Counted from the stretch's first letter, positions 16,078 to 25,258 are shown. The stretch is DNA of 64,000 nucleotides from DASWNP01 sp036399175 (GCA_036399175.1 DASWNP010000011.1:1-64000); one strand, 5' to 3'. Notes: generated by a model from the letters alone, not told the origin. Program-made: numbers and translations.

Positions 16078-16171
16078 CACGTTCGTCGCTTGTCCTCTAT
16101 CCTTCATCTCTAAATTACAACGCTCCGTCTTCCCCTTTACCCCTTCCCCTTTTCCCCTTTTACCCCCTCCC
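15973..16171. repeat. Heptad-repeat palindrome with long spacer, unit AAAGGGA
   Basis: The left arm (15973-16010) consists of GGGAAAA/GGGGAAA-type heptads and lies within the signal-peptide codons of the Ycf48-like gene. The right arm (16128-16171) is the complementary CCCCTTT type and ends at the stop of the Wza-like gene. The spacer is about 117 bases and includes the start region of the Ycf48-like gene. Confidence 0.75.
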
Positions 16172-17163
16172 TAGAATCCTCCCGTGAAGATACGCGCGAA
16201 GCTGAGGACGGGGAGAAGACTGAGAACTTTCTGGATGGTCTTGAAGCGGTTGCCGGGGACGACGACCTGGTCGCCGGGCGAGAGAAAGTAGTTGTTGAGG
16301 GCTTTGCCTTTTTCGATAGCATCGACGTTGAGAGGGAGAGGCTGAAGCCTGCCGTCGGCCAACTGCTTGAGGACGTAGACCTTCTTCTTATCGCCGGTGG
16401 GCAGCACGCCTCCGGCTTCGTAGAGGGCTTCGATAATACTCATGCGGCGGTTCATCACGCGGATGCCGGGCTGCGCCACGTCGCCGATGACGCCGTAGCG
16501 CGCCGACATCGCCTTCTCAAGCGTGACGGTCACTTTCGGCTCGATGATGTACTCGTCGAGATGACGCGTGATTTCGGCGGCGACCTGCTCGGTCGTTTTT
16601 CCATTGACCATCAAGCCTTCGGGGACGAACCAGTAGGAGATGCGACCGTTGGGCGGAATGGTCAGGTTGCCCATCGAATATCTATCCTGATTGAAGACGC
16701 GGATGGAGATAACGTCTTCGGGGCCGAGACGGTAGGAGGTCATAAAGTTGTTGTAGTAAGGCACGACGGCTTGCTCTTCTTCCGACAACTGCTCGCGGCG
16801 GTTGGCCTGTATCTCGGCGGGCACATCCGAGGGCACGACGCGCGTATCGTCAGGCTCAAGCCGGTCGCGCTTGGGGAGGGCGACGGGCGCGGGCGTCTGC
16901 GCGGCAGGCGTCGTCGAAGTCTGCGCTTCGCTCTCGGTGATGCGTATCGCATCCGTGCCGGGTTTCGGCTTGCCTTTGGTCTCAATCATCTGGTCGGTGG
17001 GTGTGGCGGGCGGCGTCTGCGCCGCGTCCTCCCTCTTCGTCTCCGGCGCGGGCGTCGGCGTCGGCTGCTGCGACACGGACGCGGCGGCGCTTAAAGGCGA
17101 CAGCGCGAGCATGAGAGCCAACTGTGCGAAGGCGACCTGAGCGAGCTTTCGATTCAACTGCAT
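16171..17163 (-). CDS. Polysaccharide export protein, Wza-like
   Basis: Outer-membrane or periplasmic export channel component with a polysaccharide biosynthesis/export (PBE) domain and SLBB beta-grasp domains. ATG 17163 has AGGAGG 5-6 bases ahead; the frame upstream of it is heptad-repeat sequence. The signal peptide (FAQLALMLALSPLSAAAS) is followed by a Pro/Thr-rich linker. The PBE domain begins at YRLGPEDVISIRVFNQDRYS (about 150), with TIPPNGRISYWFVPEGLMVN. SLBB elements are ARYGVIGDVAQPGI and LNNYFLSPGDQVVVPGNR. No lipobox cysteine is visible, unlike E. coli Wza. It ends near a hydrophobic segment (LSLLPVLSFARIFTGGF). It sits downstream of the glycosylphosphotransferase gene in the polysaccharide cluster. 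Confidence 0.9.
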   Translation of the reverse strand: MQLNRKLAQVAFAQLALMLALSPLSAAASVSQQPTPTPAPETKREDAAQTPPATPTDQMIETKGKPKPGTDAIRITESEAQTSTTPAAQTPAPVALPKRDRLEPDDTRVVPSDVPAEIQANRREQLSEEEQAVVPYYNNFMTSYRLGPEDVISIRVFNQDRYSMGNLTIPPNGRISYWFVPEGLMVNGKTTEQVAAEITRHLDEYIIEPKVTVTLEKAMSARYGVIGDVAQPGIRVMNRRMSIIEALYEAGGVLPTGDKKKVYVLKQLADGRLQPLPLNVDAIEKGKALNNYFLSPGDQVVVPGNRFKTIQKVLSLLPVLSFARIFTGGF

Positions 17164-17180
17164 TGACTTCCTCCTGAATC

Positions 17181-17350
17181 GGACGATGGACGATAGACGA
17201 TGGACGATGGAGGAAAGCGAGTTGGCTCTCGTGCATCGTCCCTCGGCTATGGTCTGCTGTCCGTCATTCATCATTCATCTCTTCCTACCGTCGATGGCCT
17301 ACAGGTCAAAGCCTCTCGTCCATCGTCCATCGTCTATCGTCTATCGTCCG
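17181..17350. repeat. Composite heptad-repeat palindrome, units GGACGAT and ATTCATC
   Basis: The outer left arm (17181-17213) has GGACGAT/AGACGAT heptads and the outer right arm (17317-17350) their complement. Inside the spacer, a second heptad type (TCATTCA, about 17263-17285) appears as a single arm. It lies between the Wza-like and glycosylphosphotransferase genes. Confidence 0.8.
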
Positions 17351-17351
17351 T

Positions 17352-18740
17352 TTACGTTCCACGACCGAAGAGAATCGTCTTGACGGTCTCGAAAAGAATA
17401 ACGGCGTCGAGCACGAGGCTCTGGTTCTTGATGTAGTAGAGGTCGTATTGAAGCTTCTGGCGCGCGTCTTCGATAGACGCGCCGTAAGGGTACTTAATCT
17501 GCGCCCAGCCGGTGAGGCCGGGCGCGATGAGGTGTCGCTGCTCGTAGAAGGGAATCTCTTCGGCGAGCTGGGCGACGAAGTGCGGGCGCTCGGGTCGGGG
17601 CCCGACGAAGTTCATCTCCCCTTTGAGGATGTTCCAGAACTGCGGTATCTCATCGACGCGAATCTTGCGGATGATACGCCCGACGCGAGTGGTGCGGTCG
17701 TCGTCCGAGCGCGCCCAGACGGGGCCGTCCTTCTCCGCGTCAATCCGCATCGAGCGAAACTTCATAATCGTAAAGGGGCGACCGTTTTTGCCGACGCGCT
17801 CCTGCTTGTAGAGGACGGGGCCCGGCGAGTCGAGCTTGATAACGAGCGCGGTGAGAAGCGCGACGGGCAGAGAGATGAGCCCGCCGACGAGCGCGACGCC
17901 GCGATGCATCGCCGTGCGAAAGACGGCGCTCAGGCGCGCCTGCCTGCCGCGACCCGAAAAGATGAGCCACGAGGGGCGAAGCATTTCGAGATTGACGCGC
18001 CCCGTCAGTCGTTCGTAGAAGGAGGCATATTCCTCTATGGCGACGTTGCCGGAGAGACTCAGGTCGAGCAACTGCTTGACGGGAAACTGCCCGCGCCGCT
18101 CGTTCATCGCCACGACGATGCGGTCAACATGCTCGCGCCTGACCAACTGCGGCATCTCGTGCGTCAGCCCGATGACGCGCGGGTTGACGAGACTCTGGCC
18201 GACCAGCTCCGGCTTGTTATCGACGAAGCCGACGATGCGATAGCCCGCGTCGCGTCGCTCCAAAACCTCGCGCGCAATCTCGATGGCCGATTGCCCTGAG
18301 CCGACGATGAGAATGCGCTCGCCGACGTTCGGGTGTCCCAAAAGCCAGTGAATCGAGACGCGCCAGGCGACCATGAAGGTCAGGGCGAGCGGCAGCGAGA
18401 TGAGAGAGATGCCGCGCCCCATCATCAACTGCGGCAGCGCGTAGAAGACCACCGCCAGAGCAATCCACGCGAGCCCGAGCGCCTGCACGAGACGAAGGAC
18501 AAGCTCGCGCCGGTCGTGCATGACGACGAAGTCGTAGAGGTCGTAGAGATAGAAGGCGGCGAGACAGAAGAGGGCGGCGAGCGCCGCTTTGTAGAAGCCG
18601 TGATTGACGACCAGTTCCTGATAGGCATCGCCCGCACCGAGACGCAGGTGCGCCGCCGCTACCACGCTGCCGAAGAGCAGCGCAGCCTCGGCGACGAGCA
18701 GAAGCGTCGTCCGCGTGTTGAAGCGTGCCGACAGAGCCAA
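17352..18740 (-). CDS. Polyprenyl glycosylphosphotransferase (exopolysaccharide initiation)
   Basis: Integral membrane enzyme that transfers a sugar 1-phosphate to undecaprenyl phosphate, the first step of repeat-unit assembly. There are four N-terminal membrane segments (from LLLVAEAALLFGSVVAAAHL to about residue 130). A nucleotide-binding-like middle domain follows (ERILIVGSGQSAIEIAREVL, about 138-157). The C-terminal sugar transferase domain starts at about 270 with a further membrane helix (ALVGGLISLPVALLTALVI), then SPGPVLYKQERVGKNGRPF, IMKFRSMRIDAEKDG, DEIPQFWNILKGEMNFVGPR and YPYGASIEDARQKLQYDLYY. The length of 462 residues is normal. Whether the sugar is glucose or galactose cannot be read. 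It is six bases from the tyrosine kinase gene and surely in the same operon. Confidence 0.94.
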   Translation of the reverse strand: MALSARFNTRTTLLLVAEAALLFGSVVAAAHLRLGAGDAYQELVVNHGFYKAALAALFCLAAFYLYDLYDFVVMHDRRELVLRLVQALGLAWIALAVVFYALPQLMMGRGISLISLPLALTFMVAWRVSIHWLLGHPNVGERILIVGSGQSAIEIAREVLERRDAGYRIVGFVDNKPELVGQSLVNPRVIGLTHEMPQLVRREHVDRIVVAMNERRGQFPVKQLLDLSLSGNVAIEEYASFYERLTGRVNLEMLRPSWLIFSGRGRQARLSAVFRTAMHRGVALVGGLISLPVALLTALVIKLDSPGPVLYKQERVGKNGRPFTIMKFRSMRIDAEKDGPVWARSDDDRTTRVGRIIRKIRVDEIPQFWNILKGEMNFVGPRPERPHFVAQLAEEIPFYEQRHLIAPGLTGWAQIKYPYGASIEDARQKLQYDLYYIKNQSLVLDAVILFETVKTILFGRGT

Positions 18741-18746
18741 AAGCCT

Positions 18747-19874
18747 CTAGACCTCCTCTTCCTCGTAGCGCGTCTCTGCCGCGTCGTCTCTCGCCGCCGA
18801 AGCGTCGGTGGTGGCGGCAGTCGTCGCATCAGGCCGACGGTTGTAGCGACGCTGGTAGTAGTAGTTCTGCTCGTTCATCACTTCGTCCGAGCCGTTGAGG
18901 ACGACGCCGAGCAGGCGCTCGCGCGGGAGCGATTCGAGCAGGCGGTCGAGCGCGGCGTAGCGCGTGCGGCCTGAGCGGGCGATGATGAGCGCGCCGTCGG
19001 CGCGATTGATGAGCACCGCCGCGTCCGTGAAGATGCCGAGCGGCGGCGCGTCGATGATGATGCAGTCAAACATCGTTCGCACTTCGCGGAGCACCGCCGA
19101 GAACTTCGGCCCCGAGAGCAGCTCGGCGACGTTATCGCGCGCCGAGCCGCCGGGCAGAAGGAAGAGACCGGAAGGCTCAAGGCGGAGGATGGTTTCGGCG
19201 AGCGTAGCCTCGCCGTTCAAAACTTCGGAGAGACCCGTCGGCGCGTCGATGCCGAGATAGTCGGCGGCGCAGGGCTGCCGGAGGTCGCCGTCAATCAGGA
19301 GCGCGCGCATGCCGTCGGTCTGCGCGAGCAGCCATGAGAGGTTGATGGCCGTTAAGGTCTTCCCCTCCATGATGGAGGCGGAGGTGACGACGAAGGCTTG
19401 AAGCTTACGTCGCTCGCTCGCGTGCAGGATGCGCGTGCGCAGGCTGCGGAAACGCTCGGCGTGTGGCGAGCGCGGCTGCGTGATGGCGACGAGGTGTGGT
19501 TCGACGCGCGCGGCGGAAATCTCCAGTGCGGCGAATTCCGGCGTGCGCGTCGAACCGGCAGCGCCCAAAGTTGCCCCAGCAACACGCGACGCCTGCCAGT
19601 CGGGGAGTGCCGACCCTTCCGGCTGCGGTTTCGTGCGCTCATTGGACGCTGATGTCTGCGCCGTCTCCGGCGCATTGAAGTAGAGGGAAGAACGCAGGAT
19701 GTGCTCGGGCAGACCCGCGACCGAATCGCCGCCGTGCCCGTTGGCCTCCTGGTGGCCGTTCGGATGGGCGTCGTTGTCGTGAAGCGCCGCCGCGTCGCCT
19801 GACCCGCTCGCCTTCTTCCTGTGCGCGCCGTTCGTGTCGGCGGCGCGTTTCAAAGCTTCGTAAACTCTGCCCAT
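18747..19874 (-). CDS. Exosortase-associated tyrosine autokinase (BY-kinase)
   Basis: Cytoplasmic bacterial tyrosine kinase of the CpsD/CapB type that controls polymer length through its membrane partner. After a variable N-terminal region come SASIMEGKTLTAINLSWLLA (Walker A region, about 170-190), LIDGDLRQP (Walker A'), and CIIIDAPPLGIFTDAAVLIN (Walker B). The C-terminus is a tyrosine cluster (NEQNYYYQRRYNRR), the expected autophosphorylation tail. ATG 19874 is chosen; it overlaps the TGA of the upstream ATPase gene as TGATG, so translation is likely coupled. A GTG one codon earlier is possible. The Wzz-like partner is two genes upstream. Confidence 0.92.
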   Translation of the reverse strand: MGRVYEALKRAADTNGAHRKKASGSGDAAALHDNDAHPNGHQEANGHGGDSVAGLPEHILRSSLYFNAPETAQTSASNERTKPQPEGSALPDWQASRVAGATLGAAGSTRTPEFAALEISAARVEPHLVAITQPRSPHAERFRSLRTRILHASERRKLQAFVVTSASIMEGKTLTAINLSWLLAQTDGMRALLIDGDLRQPCAADYLGIDAPTGLSEVLNGEATLAETILRLEPSGLFLLPGGSARDNVAELLSGPKFSAVLREVRTMFDCIIIDAPPLGIFTDAAVLINRADGALIIARSGRTRYAALDRLLESLPRERLLGVVLNGSDEVMNEQNYYYQRRYNRRPDATTAATTDASAARDDAAETRYEEEEV

Positions 19875-20986
19875 CACATTTCTCCAAGATGATCCCAGCG
19901 ACGAAAGGCCGCGCCGACTTCGTCCTTCTCCGAAGCCCGCCCGCTCGTCTCTTCGTGCCTCGACGGGACGGACAACAAATCAGCATCCGTCTCATCAAGC
20001 TGCCCTGACGTTGCCGAGCCGCCGCCAACGTTTGCCGATACGGTCGTCTCTCTGGCCGACGCTGCTCCTGCGGCGGGCGTCGCAGCTCCCGCAGCCCAAA
20101 GCTCCGCGCGCCCCGAAGCCGTGAAAATCCTCGCGGGCGCTTCGCGCTCTTCGCCGATTTGTCGCCCGCGCGTCGAGTTCGGCAGCATGTCGAAGGTGGC
20201 GGCCACGTCTTCGATAATCGAGCGGCTGATGGTCTCTGCCCCTGCGGCGTAGCCTGTCAGGAGGGCGTTGTCGCAGAGGTTGTTAATCTGGCGCGGGATG
20301 CCTTCGGAACAACGGAAGATGTAATCGACCGCGCCCGGCGAGAAGATGTCCGTGCGCTCGGCTCCGGCCACTAAGAGACGCGAGGTGATGTAGCGCTCGG
20401 TCTCTTCGATGTTGGGGAGCGCCTTGATTTCGCAGCGCAGGGCGACGCGCTGTTTGAGCTGGCGCAAGTCCGGGTTGTTCAAAACGTCGCGCAGCTCCGG
20501 CTGACCCGTGAGGATGATTTGCAGTTGCTTGGCCGTGTCCGACTCGAAGTTTGAGAGCAGACGGATTTCTTCCAGCACGCTCGTCGAAAGCCCGTGCGAC
20601 TCGTCGACGATGAGCACGGTGCGAAGCCCTCGCGCGTGGCGCGACTCAAGCGTTCTGCCGAGCGCAAGCAGCAGCTCCGACTTGTTCTCCCACTCCTGCA
20701 CGTTGAGGAGCGAGGCGATGTGCTGGTAAAACTCCGGCACGGCGAGGCGCGGGTTGAAGATGTAGGCGACGAGCACCGTGCGGTCGAGGCGATTCATCAT
20801 CCAGCGCAGGATGGTTGTCTTGCCCGTGCCGACCTCGCCTGTGACGACGATGAGACCCTTGCCGCTCTCGATGCCGTAATGCAGGTTCGCCATCGCCTCC
20901 GTGTGCGACGGCGTAAAGTAGATGAAGCGCGGATCGGGCGTCAGCGCGAACGGCAACTCTTTCAACCCGTAGAACTCTCTGTACAC
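19874..20986 (-). CDS. Exosortase (XrtA)-associated AAA ATPase, ExeA-like
   Basis: AAA-type ATPase of the GspA/ExeA-like family found in PEP-CTERM and exopolysaccharide loci. MYREFYGLKELPFALTPDPR is the characteristic N-terminus. GEVGTGKTTILRWMMN (about 48-63) is Walker A and TVLIVDESHGLS (about 122-133) Walker B. GIPRQINNLCDNALLTGY (about 233-250) is the sensor region. The C-terminal 100 residues are low-complexity Ala/Ser/Thr, lacking the peptidoglycan-binding domain of ExeA. Its precise job in polymer export is unknown. The stop overlaps the start of the tyrosine kinase gene. Confidence 0.9.
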   Translation of the reverse strand: MYREFYGLKELPFALTPDPRFIYFTPSHTEAMANLHYGIESGKGLIVVTGEVGTGKTTILRWMMNRLDRTVLVAYIFNPRLAVPEFYQHIASLLNVQEWENKSELLLALGRTLESRHARGLRTVLIVDESHGLSTSVLEEIRLLSNFESDTAKQLQIILTGQPELRDVLNNPDLRQLKQRVALRCEIKALPNIEETERYITSRLLVAGAERTDIFSPGAVDYIFRCSEGIPRQINNLCDNALLTGYAAGAETISRSIIEDVAATFDMLPNSTRGRQIGEEREAPARIFTASGRAELWAAGAATPAAGAASARETTVSANVGGGSATSGQLDETDADLLSVPSRHEETSGRASEKDEVGAAFRRWDHLGEM

Positions 20987-20999
20987 TCAAACCTCCGAA

Positions 21000-21090
21000 A
21001 TGATGAATTAGGAATGATGAATGCGGAATGAAAAGCAGAAAGCAGTTCTTCTTTAATTCATCATTCCGCATTCATCATTCATCATTTCTT
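21000..21090. repeat. Heptad-repeat palindrome, unit ATGATGA
   Basis: The left arm (21000-21036) reads ATGATGA, ATTAGGA, ATGATGA, ATGCGGA, ATGAAAA. The right arm (21048-21090) is the inverted counterpart and ends in a T-rich run. It lies between the Wzz-like and ATPase genes. The same unit family is used at 22732-22824 and 32925-33012. Confidence 0.87.
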
Positions 21091-21091
21091 T

Positions 21092-22717
21092 TCAGCTTCT
21101 CGACGCGAAGATTTCGAGGACGCGCGTCGTTTTCAAGATAAAGGCCAGCGCCGGGACGCTCGCGACGGTCAGGATGAGACCGGCGAAGGCGAGCGCGGCG
21201 CGGCGGAGCTTCTGTCGCCTCTCTTCGCGCGGCGTGAGCAGCTCGGGAACGGAGATGAGCACGGGCAGCCCCGTATAATGCTCGGCGTCTTCGGTCGTCT
21301 GGATGGTCAAAAGGCGCGGCACTTCAAAGGCGGCGGCTAAGGCGAGTCCCGCGCCTAAGCCGAGCATCAGTCCGAGCAGCATGAGCATCGAGCGCTTGGG
21401 CGCGATGGGCTGTTCGGGCAGGCTGGCCGGGTCGATGACGGCGATTGACTCGCCCTGCTGGTTGGCGGCGACGCTGGCCGTGATGTCCGCGTCCTGTCGC
21501 TGCTTGAGCCGTTCCTCGTAGATGGCCTTCTTCGACTGGTACTCGCGGTCGAGGACGCTCAAGCCGACTTCAGCGTTCGGCACGTTGTTGATGCGCTGCG
21601 AGATGTCGGCTATCTGCCCCTGAACTATCTCAAGCTGTTTCTGCTGGCGCTTGATTTCGGCCTCGATGGCCGACATGTTGTTTCTGTAGGTGGTGATGCG
21701 AAGGTCAACGCGGTTCTCAAGCTGGCGACGTTTGTCCTCTATCTTCTGCTTGCCATCTTCGACCATCTCGTCCATCTGGCGCTGGATGGCCTTTATCTCG
21801 GCCTCCTTTTTAAGCACGTCCGGGTGCTTCGGCTTGTACTGCGAGAGAAGATTCTGTTTCTCGGATTCGAGGTCGGCCTTGCGACGGATAAGCTCGCCGT
21901 AGGCGGGCGTGGTTTTGGGGTCGCCGACGAGCTGCGCCACGTCGAGTATCTCCTGGTCGCGCTGCTTGGAAGTGTCGCCGAGGAGGTTGCTCTGCGCGGT
22001 CAACTGGTCGCGCAGGCGTCCCATCTCGGTGACGTAGGTCTTCTGCTGCTCGTAGAGACCGGAAAGACGCTCGACGAGCGCGGCGGAGGCCGAAGGCAGG
22101 TTGTCCTTGTTCTTCAACATGAACTCAAGGCGCTGACGGTCGATTATGTCAAGCTCGTCTTTCGCCTGCTGGAGCTTCTGCTCGAAGAACTCTTTGGTCT
22201 GCGTGGACTCTTCGGTGGCCGCCTTGGTCTGCGCGTTGACGTACTTGCTGGCAAGCTCGGCGGTGACGGCCTGCGCGGTCTTCGGGTCGGAGGCGCGGAA
22301 AGAGAGGTTGAAGCCGTTGGTCACGTCGTTGCGGCTGGTGTTGATTTTGACGCTGATGTCGCGCATGCGCATGCGCTCGACGAGCGAGTCCATCGGCTCG
22401 CCGCGTCGGCGCTCGGCCGCGTAGAGGTCGTAGCGCTCGATGAGCGGTTCGAGCGACGAGCGGCTGACAATCTCCTGGCCGATGTTGTTGATGCGCAGGC
22501 TCAGGTCGTTGTCGGGCAGGCGCGGCACTACCGAAGAAGAGATGGTCGCCGGTCGGACGGTCAGAAGCGTCGATGATTCGTAAACGTCCGGCAGACGCCT
22601 CGCCACCCACGCCACCGCCAGCGCGACTGCGATGGTCGGCAGCACGATGAGCCACTTGCGCTTCCAAAGTATGCGCGCATACTCGCCCGGCTTGCGCTGT
22701 CGAAATTCAACACTCAT
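21092..22717 (-). CDS. Polysaccharide chain-length determinant, Wzz/GNVR family
   Basis: Inner-membrane co-polymerase that sets polymer length and partners the tyrosine autokinase. The first membrane segment is WLIVLPTIAVALAVAWVA (about 21-38) and the second is in the C-terminal part (LMLLGLMLGLGAGLALAAAF, about 455-475), with a third hydrophobic stretch near the end. The long periplasmic coiled coil lies between (for example QKLQQAKDELDIIDRQRLE and LDREYQSKKAIYEERLKQRQ). ATG 22717 is chosen: it has GGAG 12 bases ahead, and the 28 upstream codons come from a heptad-repeat arm. The length of 541 residues fits exosortase-linked Wzz proteins. No fused kinase is present; the kinase is separate at 18747-19874. 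Confidence 0.9.
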   Translation of the reverse strand: MSVEFRQRKPGEYARILWKRKWLIVLPTIAVALAVAWVARRLPDVYESSTLLTVRPATISSSVVPRLPDNDLSLRINNIGQEIVSRSSLEPLIERYDLYAAERRRGEPMDSLVERMRMRDISVKINTSRNDVTNGFNLSFRASDPKTAQAVTAELASKYVNAQTKAATEESTQTKEFFEQKLQQAKDELDIIDRQRLEFMLKNKDNLPSASAALVERLSGLYEQQKTYVTEMGRLRDQLTAQSNLLGDTSKQRDQEILDVAQLVGDPKTTPAYGELIRRKADLESEKQNLLSQYKPKHPDVLKKEAEIKAIQRQMDEMVEDGKQKIEDKRRQLENRVDLRITTYRNNMSAIEAEIKRQQKQLEIVQGQIADISQRINNVPNAEVGLSVLDREYQSKKAIYEERLKQRQDADITASVAANQQGESIAVIDPASLPEQPIAPKRSMLMLLGLMLGLGAGLALAAAFEVPRLLTIQTTEDAEHYTGLPVLISVPELLTPREERRQKLRRAALAFAGLILTVASVPALAFILKTTRVLEIFASRS

Positions 22718-22731
22718 GGATAAAACTCCAA

Positions 22732-22824
22732 AGCAAATGATGAATGATGAATGCGGAATGATGAATGAAAAGCAGTTTGTCTTTAATTCATCATTCATCA
22801 TTCCGCATTCATCATTTGCTTTTC
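22732..22824. repeat. Heptad-repeat palindrome, unit ATGATGA
   Basis: The left arm (22732-22772) holds ATGATGA, ATGATGA, ATGCGGA, ATGATGA, ATGAAAA. The right arm (22783-22824) is the inverted counterpart with one unit shifted in order. It ends at the stop codon of the PrsT-like gene (22823-22825). Confidence 0.88.
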
Positions 22825-25258
22825 AAAGGCTCGCCAAAGCTCTGCGGAGGTCTTCGGTGTGAGCGAAGGGCTTTCCGGCGCTCGTTTCTTTCTGGGCGAG
22901 GGTTTGGGCGAGCTGTAGCTCGCGTCGCGCTTCCGCTTTGCGTCCCGCTCCGGCGAGGGCCAGGCCGAGGTGATAACGGTAGACGGCGTTGTCGGCCTTA
23001 CGGGCGTTGGCCTGGTTGACGGCCTTCTGCAACTGGTCGATGGCCGGTTGATAGAGACCCTTCTTGTAGAAGACCCAGCCGAGCGTGTCGGCGTAGCCGG
23101 GCTCGTCCGGGTACTGGCGAACGACGCTCTGCGCGAGCTGGACGGCTTCGTCGAGGTTGCCCTTGCCGTGATCGGCGGCGAGCATGGCGAGGTTATTGGC
23201 GGCGAAGGTGGTGTTGGGGTCGATTTGCAGCGCGCGACGGTAAGCTTCAAAGGCGGCGTCGTAGTTGTTGCGGCTGTATTCGACCATGCCCATCAGAGTG
23301 TATGCGCTGGCGTTGTCGGGCTGACGCTCGGTTATCTTTCGATACTCGGCGACGGCGCGGTCGGGCTGGCGCATGTTGATGTAGATGGCTGCGAGCGACT
23401 GGTAGGCGGCGATGTAGTTGGGGTCAATCTCCAGAGCGCGGCGTAGCGCCGCCTCGGCGTTGCGCACGTCTTCCTGAAGCTGCTCGTCCGTCTTCTGCGC
23501 GCCGCGCTCCTGCGTGCCGTAGGCTTGCGCCTTGAGGAAATGGAGGGCGGCGTTTTTGGGCTGCGCCGAGAGCGCCTGATCGATGCGCGCGTGCGCGTCT
23601 CGAAGGCGCGACTGCACGGCGTAGACTCTGATGAGGCCGCCGAGGGCGTCGAAGTTGGTGGCATCGAAGGAGAGCGCGCGCTCGTAGTTCGAGGCGGCCT
23701 CGTCGAGCTTCTCTTCGGCGAGGGCGACGGCGGCGAGGCTGTTATAAGAGGCGGGCGAGTTGGGCTCGCGCTCGCGCGCCGCTTCCATGTCGGCGCGTGC
23801 GGCTTTGAAGTCGCCGAGCCGCAGGTGTGCGCTGCCGCGCGCGGTCAGTGTTTTGTGTCGCATCTCATTTAAGAGCTGCGGGGTGACGCGCGCGTTGGGC
23901 GTGGCGGTCGAGAGACGCTCCAACAGCTCGCTCGACTGTTGCCTGGCCGATTCGGCGTCGCCTGCGGCGAGACTAATCTGCGCCTGTATGAGTTTGGCCG
24001 GAAGAAAATCGGGGTTGTACCTTTCGAGGTCGGCTGCTGCCGAGCGCGCCTGTTGCACCTGCCCGGCGCGGAAATTCGCTTCGGCCATGAAGTAGAGCCC
24101 GAGGTCGGAATGCGGCTCCTGCTTCAAGACTTCGCGCAAATCTTCGATGGCCTCTTTGGTCTGTCCCTGTTGCAGCCGGACGCGTCCGCGCAGCAGGCGC
24201 GCCTGCATGTCGTTCGGGTTCTTTTGCAGAACTTCTTCGACCTGCTTGAGCGCGCCCTGAACGTCGCCGCGCTGCAAGCTCAGCTCGCCGAGACGATAAC
24301 GACCGCGAGCGTAGTCAGCCCAACGAGAGTTAATCTCCTGATAAATCTTCTGAGCTTCGTCGTAACGCCCGACCGTCGCGTAGAAATCGGCGAGCACGGC
24401 GCGCCCGTCCGGCTTCTCGGCGTCGAGGGCGGAGAGAGCCTTGTAGGCTTCTTCGGCTTCGGCCAGACGGTTGTTGACGAGATAGAAACTGGCGAGGACG
24501 AGCCGCGCATCACGATTCTCCGGGTCAACCTCGACCGCCTTGCGAAACTCCGCTTCGGCCTCCTGCGTGCGTCGCATCTGGACGAGAAACTTCGCGTACT
24601 CGACGTGCACGAGCGAGGAACGGTCGTTGAGAGAAGCGGCGTGCTTGAAGGTCTCTTCGGCCTTCGCCGCGTCGTTCATCTGCATGTAGAAACGCGCGAG
24701 GCTGAGGTGCGATTCGACGCGCTGCGGGTTGAGGTTGATGGCCGCCGTCAGTTGTTCGAGCGACTCTTTGGTCTTGCCGCGCAAATAGAGAACGTTGCCG
24801 AAAAGGATTCGGCCTTCGATGCTGTTCTTGTCCTTTTCCAGAATCTCGCCGACGAGTCGTTCGGCCTCGACGAGCAAGTCCTCCTTCTTCTGCGCGTTGT
24901 AGAGCACGAGATAGAAGTTGCCGAGGCGGACGCGCGCGTCGAGGTTGTTGGCGTCGAGCTGAACGGTGCGCTGCAAGGCTTCGAGCGCCTCGAACGGACG
25001 CTGGAGACCTTCGAAAGCCTGCGCGAGCCCCCAGTAGGCGGAGGCCAGCTTGGGGTCGATTTGCAGCGCGTTACGAAACTCGATGGAAGCTTCCTGATAC
25101 TTCTTCTCTTTGAGGTAGGCTTCGCCCTGACGAACGTAGTCGGCTTTGGCTTGTTCGGGATTGGTGCAGGCCGTGAAGAGACTGGCGGCGGCGAGCAGAA
25201 CGAGCAGGAGCGTCGCCCGGACACTCCGGCGGGCAGGCGCGGACTTTCTTTGATTCAT
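22823..25258 (-). CDS. prsT: PrsT-type TPR lipoprotein of the PEP-CTERM system
   Basis: Envelope TPR lipoprotein characteristic of exosortase/PEP-CTERM loci. The signal peptide (LLLVLLAAASLFTAC) ends in a lipobox, so lipidation at the cysteine near residue 30 is expected. About twenty TPR units fill the rest of the 811 residues, for example YQEASIEFRNALQIDPKLAS, LARFYMQMNDAAKAEETFKH and NTTFAANNLAMLAADHGKG. The length is near the roughly 900 residues usual for the family. The start at 25258 has GGGAG about 12 bases ahead. Its exact role (export scaffold or assembly) is not established. A 512-base gap upstream may hold its own promoter. Confidence 0.88.
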   Translation of the reverse strand: MNQRKSAPARRSVRATLLLVLLAAASLFTACTNPEQAKADYVRQGEAYLKEKKYQEASIEFRNALQIDPKLASAYWGLAQAFEGLQRPFEALEALQRTVQLDANNLDARVRLGNFYLVLYNAQKKEDLLVEAERLVGEILEKDKNSIEGRILFGNVLYLRGKTKESLEQLTAAINLNPQRVESHLSLARFYMQMNDAAKAEETFKHAASLNDRSSLVHVEYAKFLVQMRRTQEAEAEFRKAVEVDPENRDARLVLASFYLVNNRLAEAEEAYKALSALDAEKPDGRAVLADFYATVGRYDEAQKIYQEINSRWADYARGRYRLGELSLQRGDVQGALKQVEEVLQKNPNDMQARLLRGRVRLQQGQTKEAIEDLREVLKQEPHSDLGLYFMAEANFRAGQVQQARSAAADLERYNPDFLPAKLIQAQISLAAGDAESARQQSSELLERLSTATPNARVTPQLLNEMRHKTLTARGSAHLRLGDFKAARADMEAAREREPNSPASYNSLAAVALAEEKLDEAASNYERALSFDATNFDALGGLIRVYAVQSRLRDAHARIDQALSAQPKNAALHFLKAQAYGTQERGAQKTDEQLQEDVRNAEAALRRALEIDPNYIAAYQSLAAIYINMRQPDRAVAEYRKITERQPDNASAYTLMGMVEYSRNNYDAAFEAYRRALQIDPNTTFAANNLAMLAADHGKGNLDEAVQLAQSVVRQYPDEPGYADTLGWVFYKKGLYQPAIDQLQKAVNQANARKADNAVYRYHLGLALAGAGRKAEARRELQLAQTLAQKETSAGKPFAHTEDLRRALASL

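Noticed and set aside
21092..22801. Upstream extension of the Wzz-like gene by 28 codons
   Set aside because: The extra codons (Ile, His, Ser, Phe-rich) come from a heptad-repeat arm. ATG 22717 has a ribosome site and begins at family sequence.
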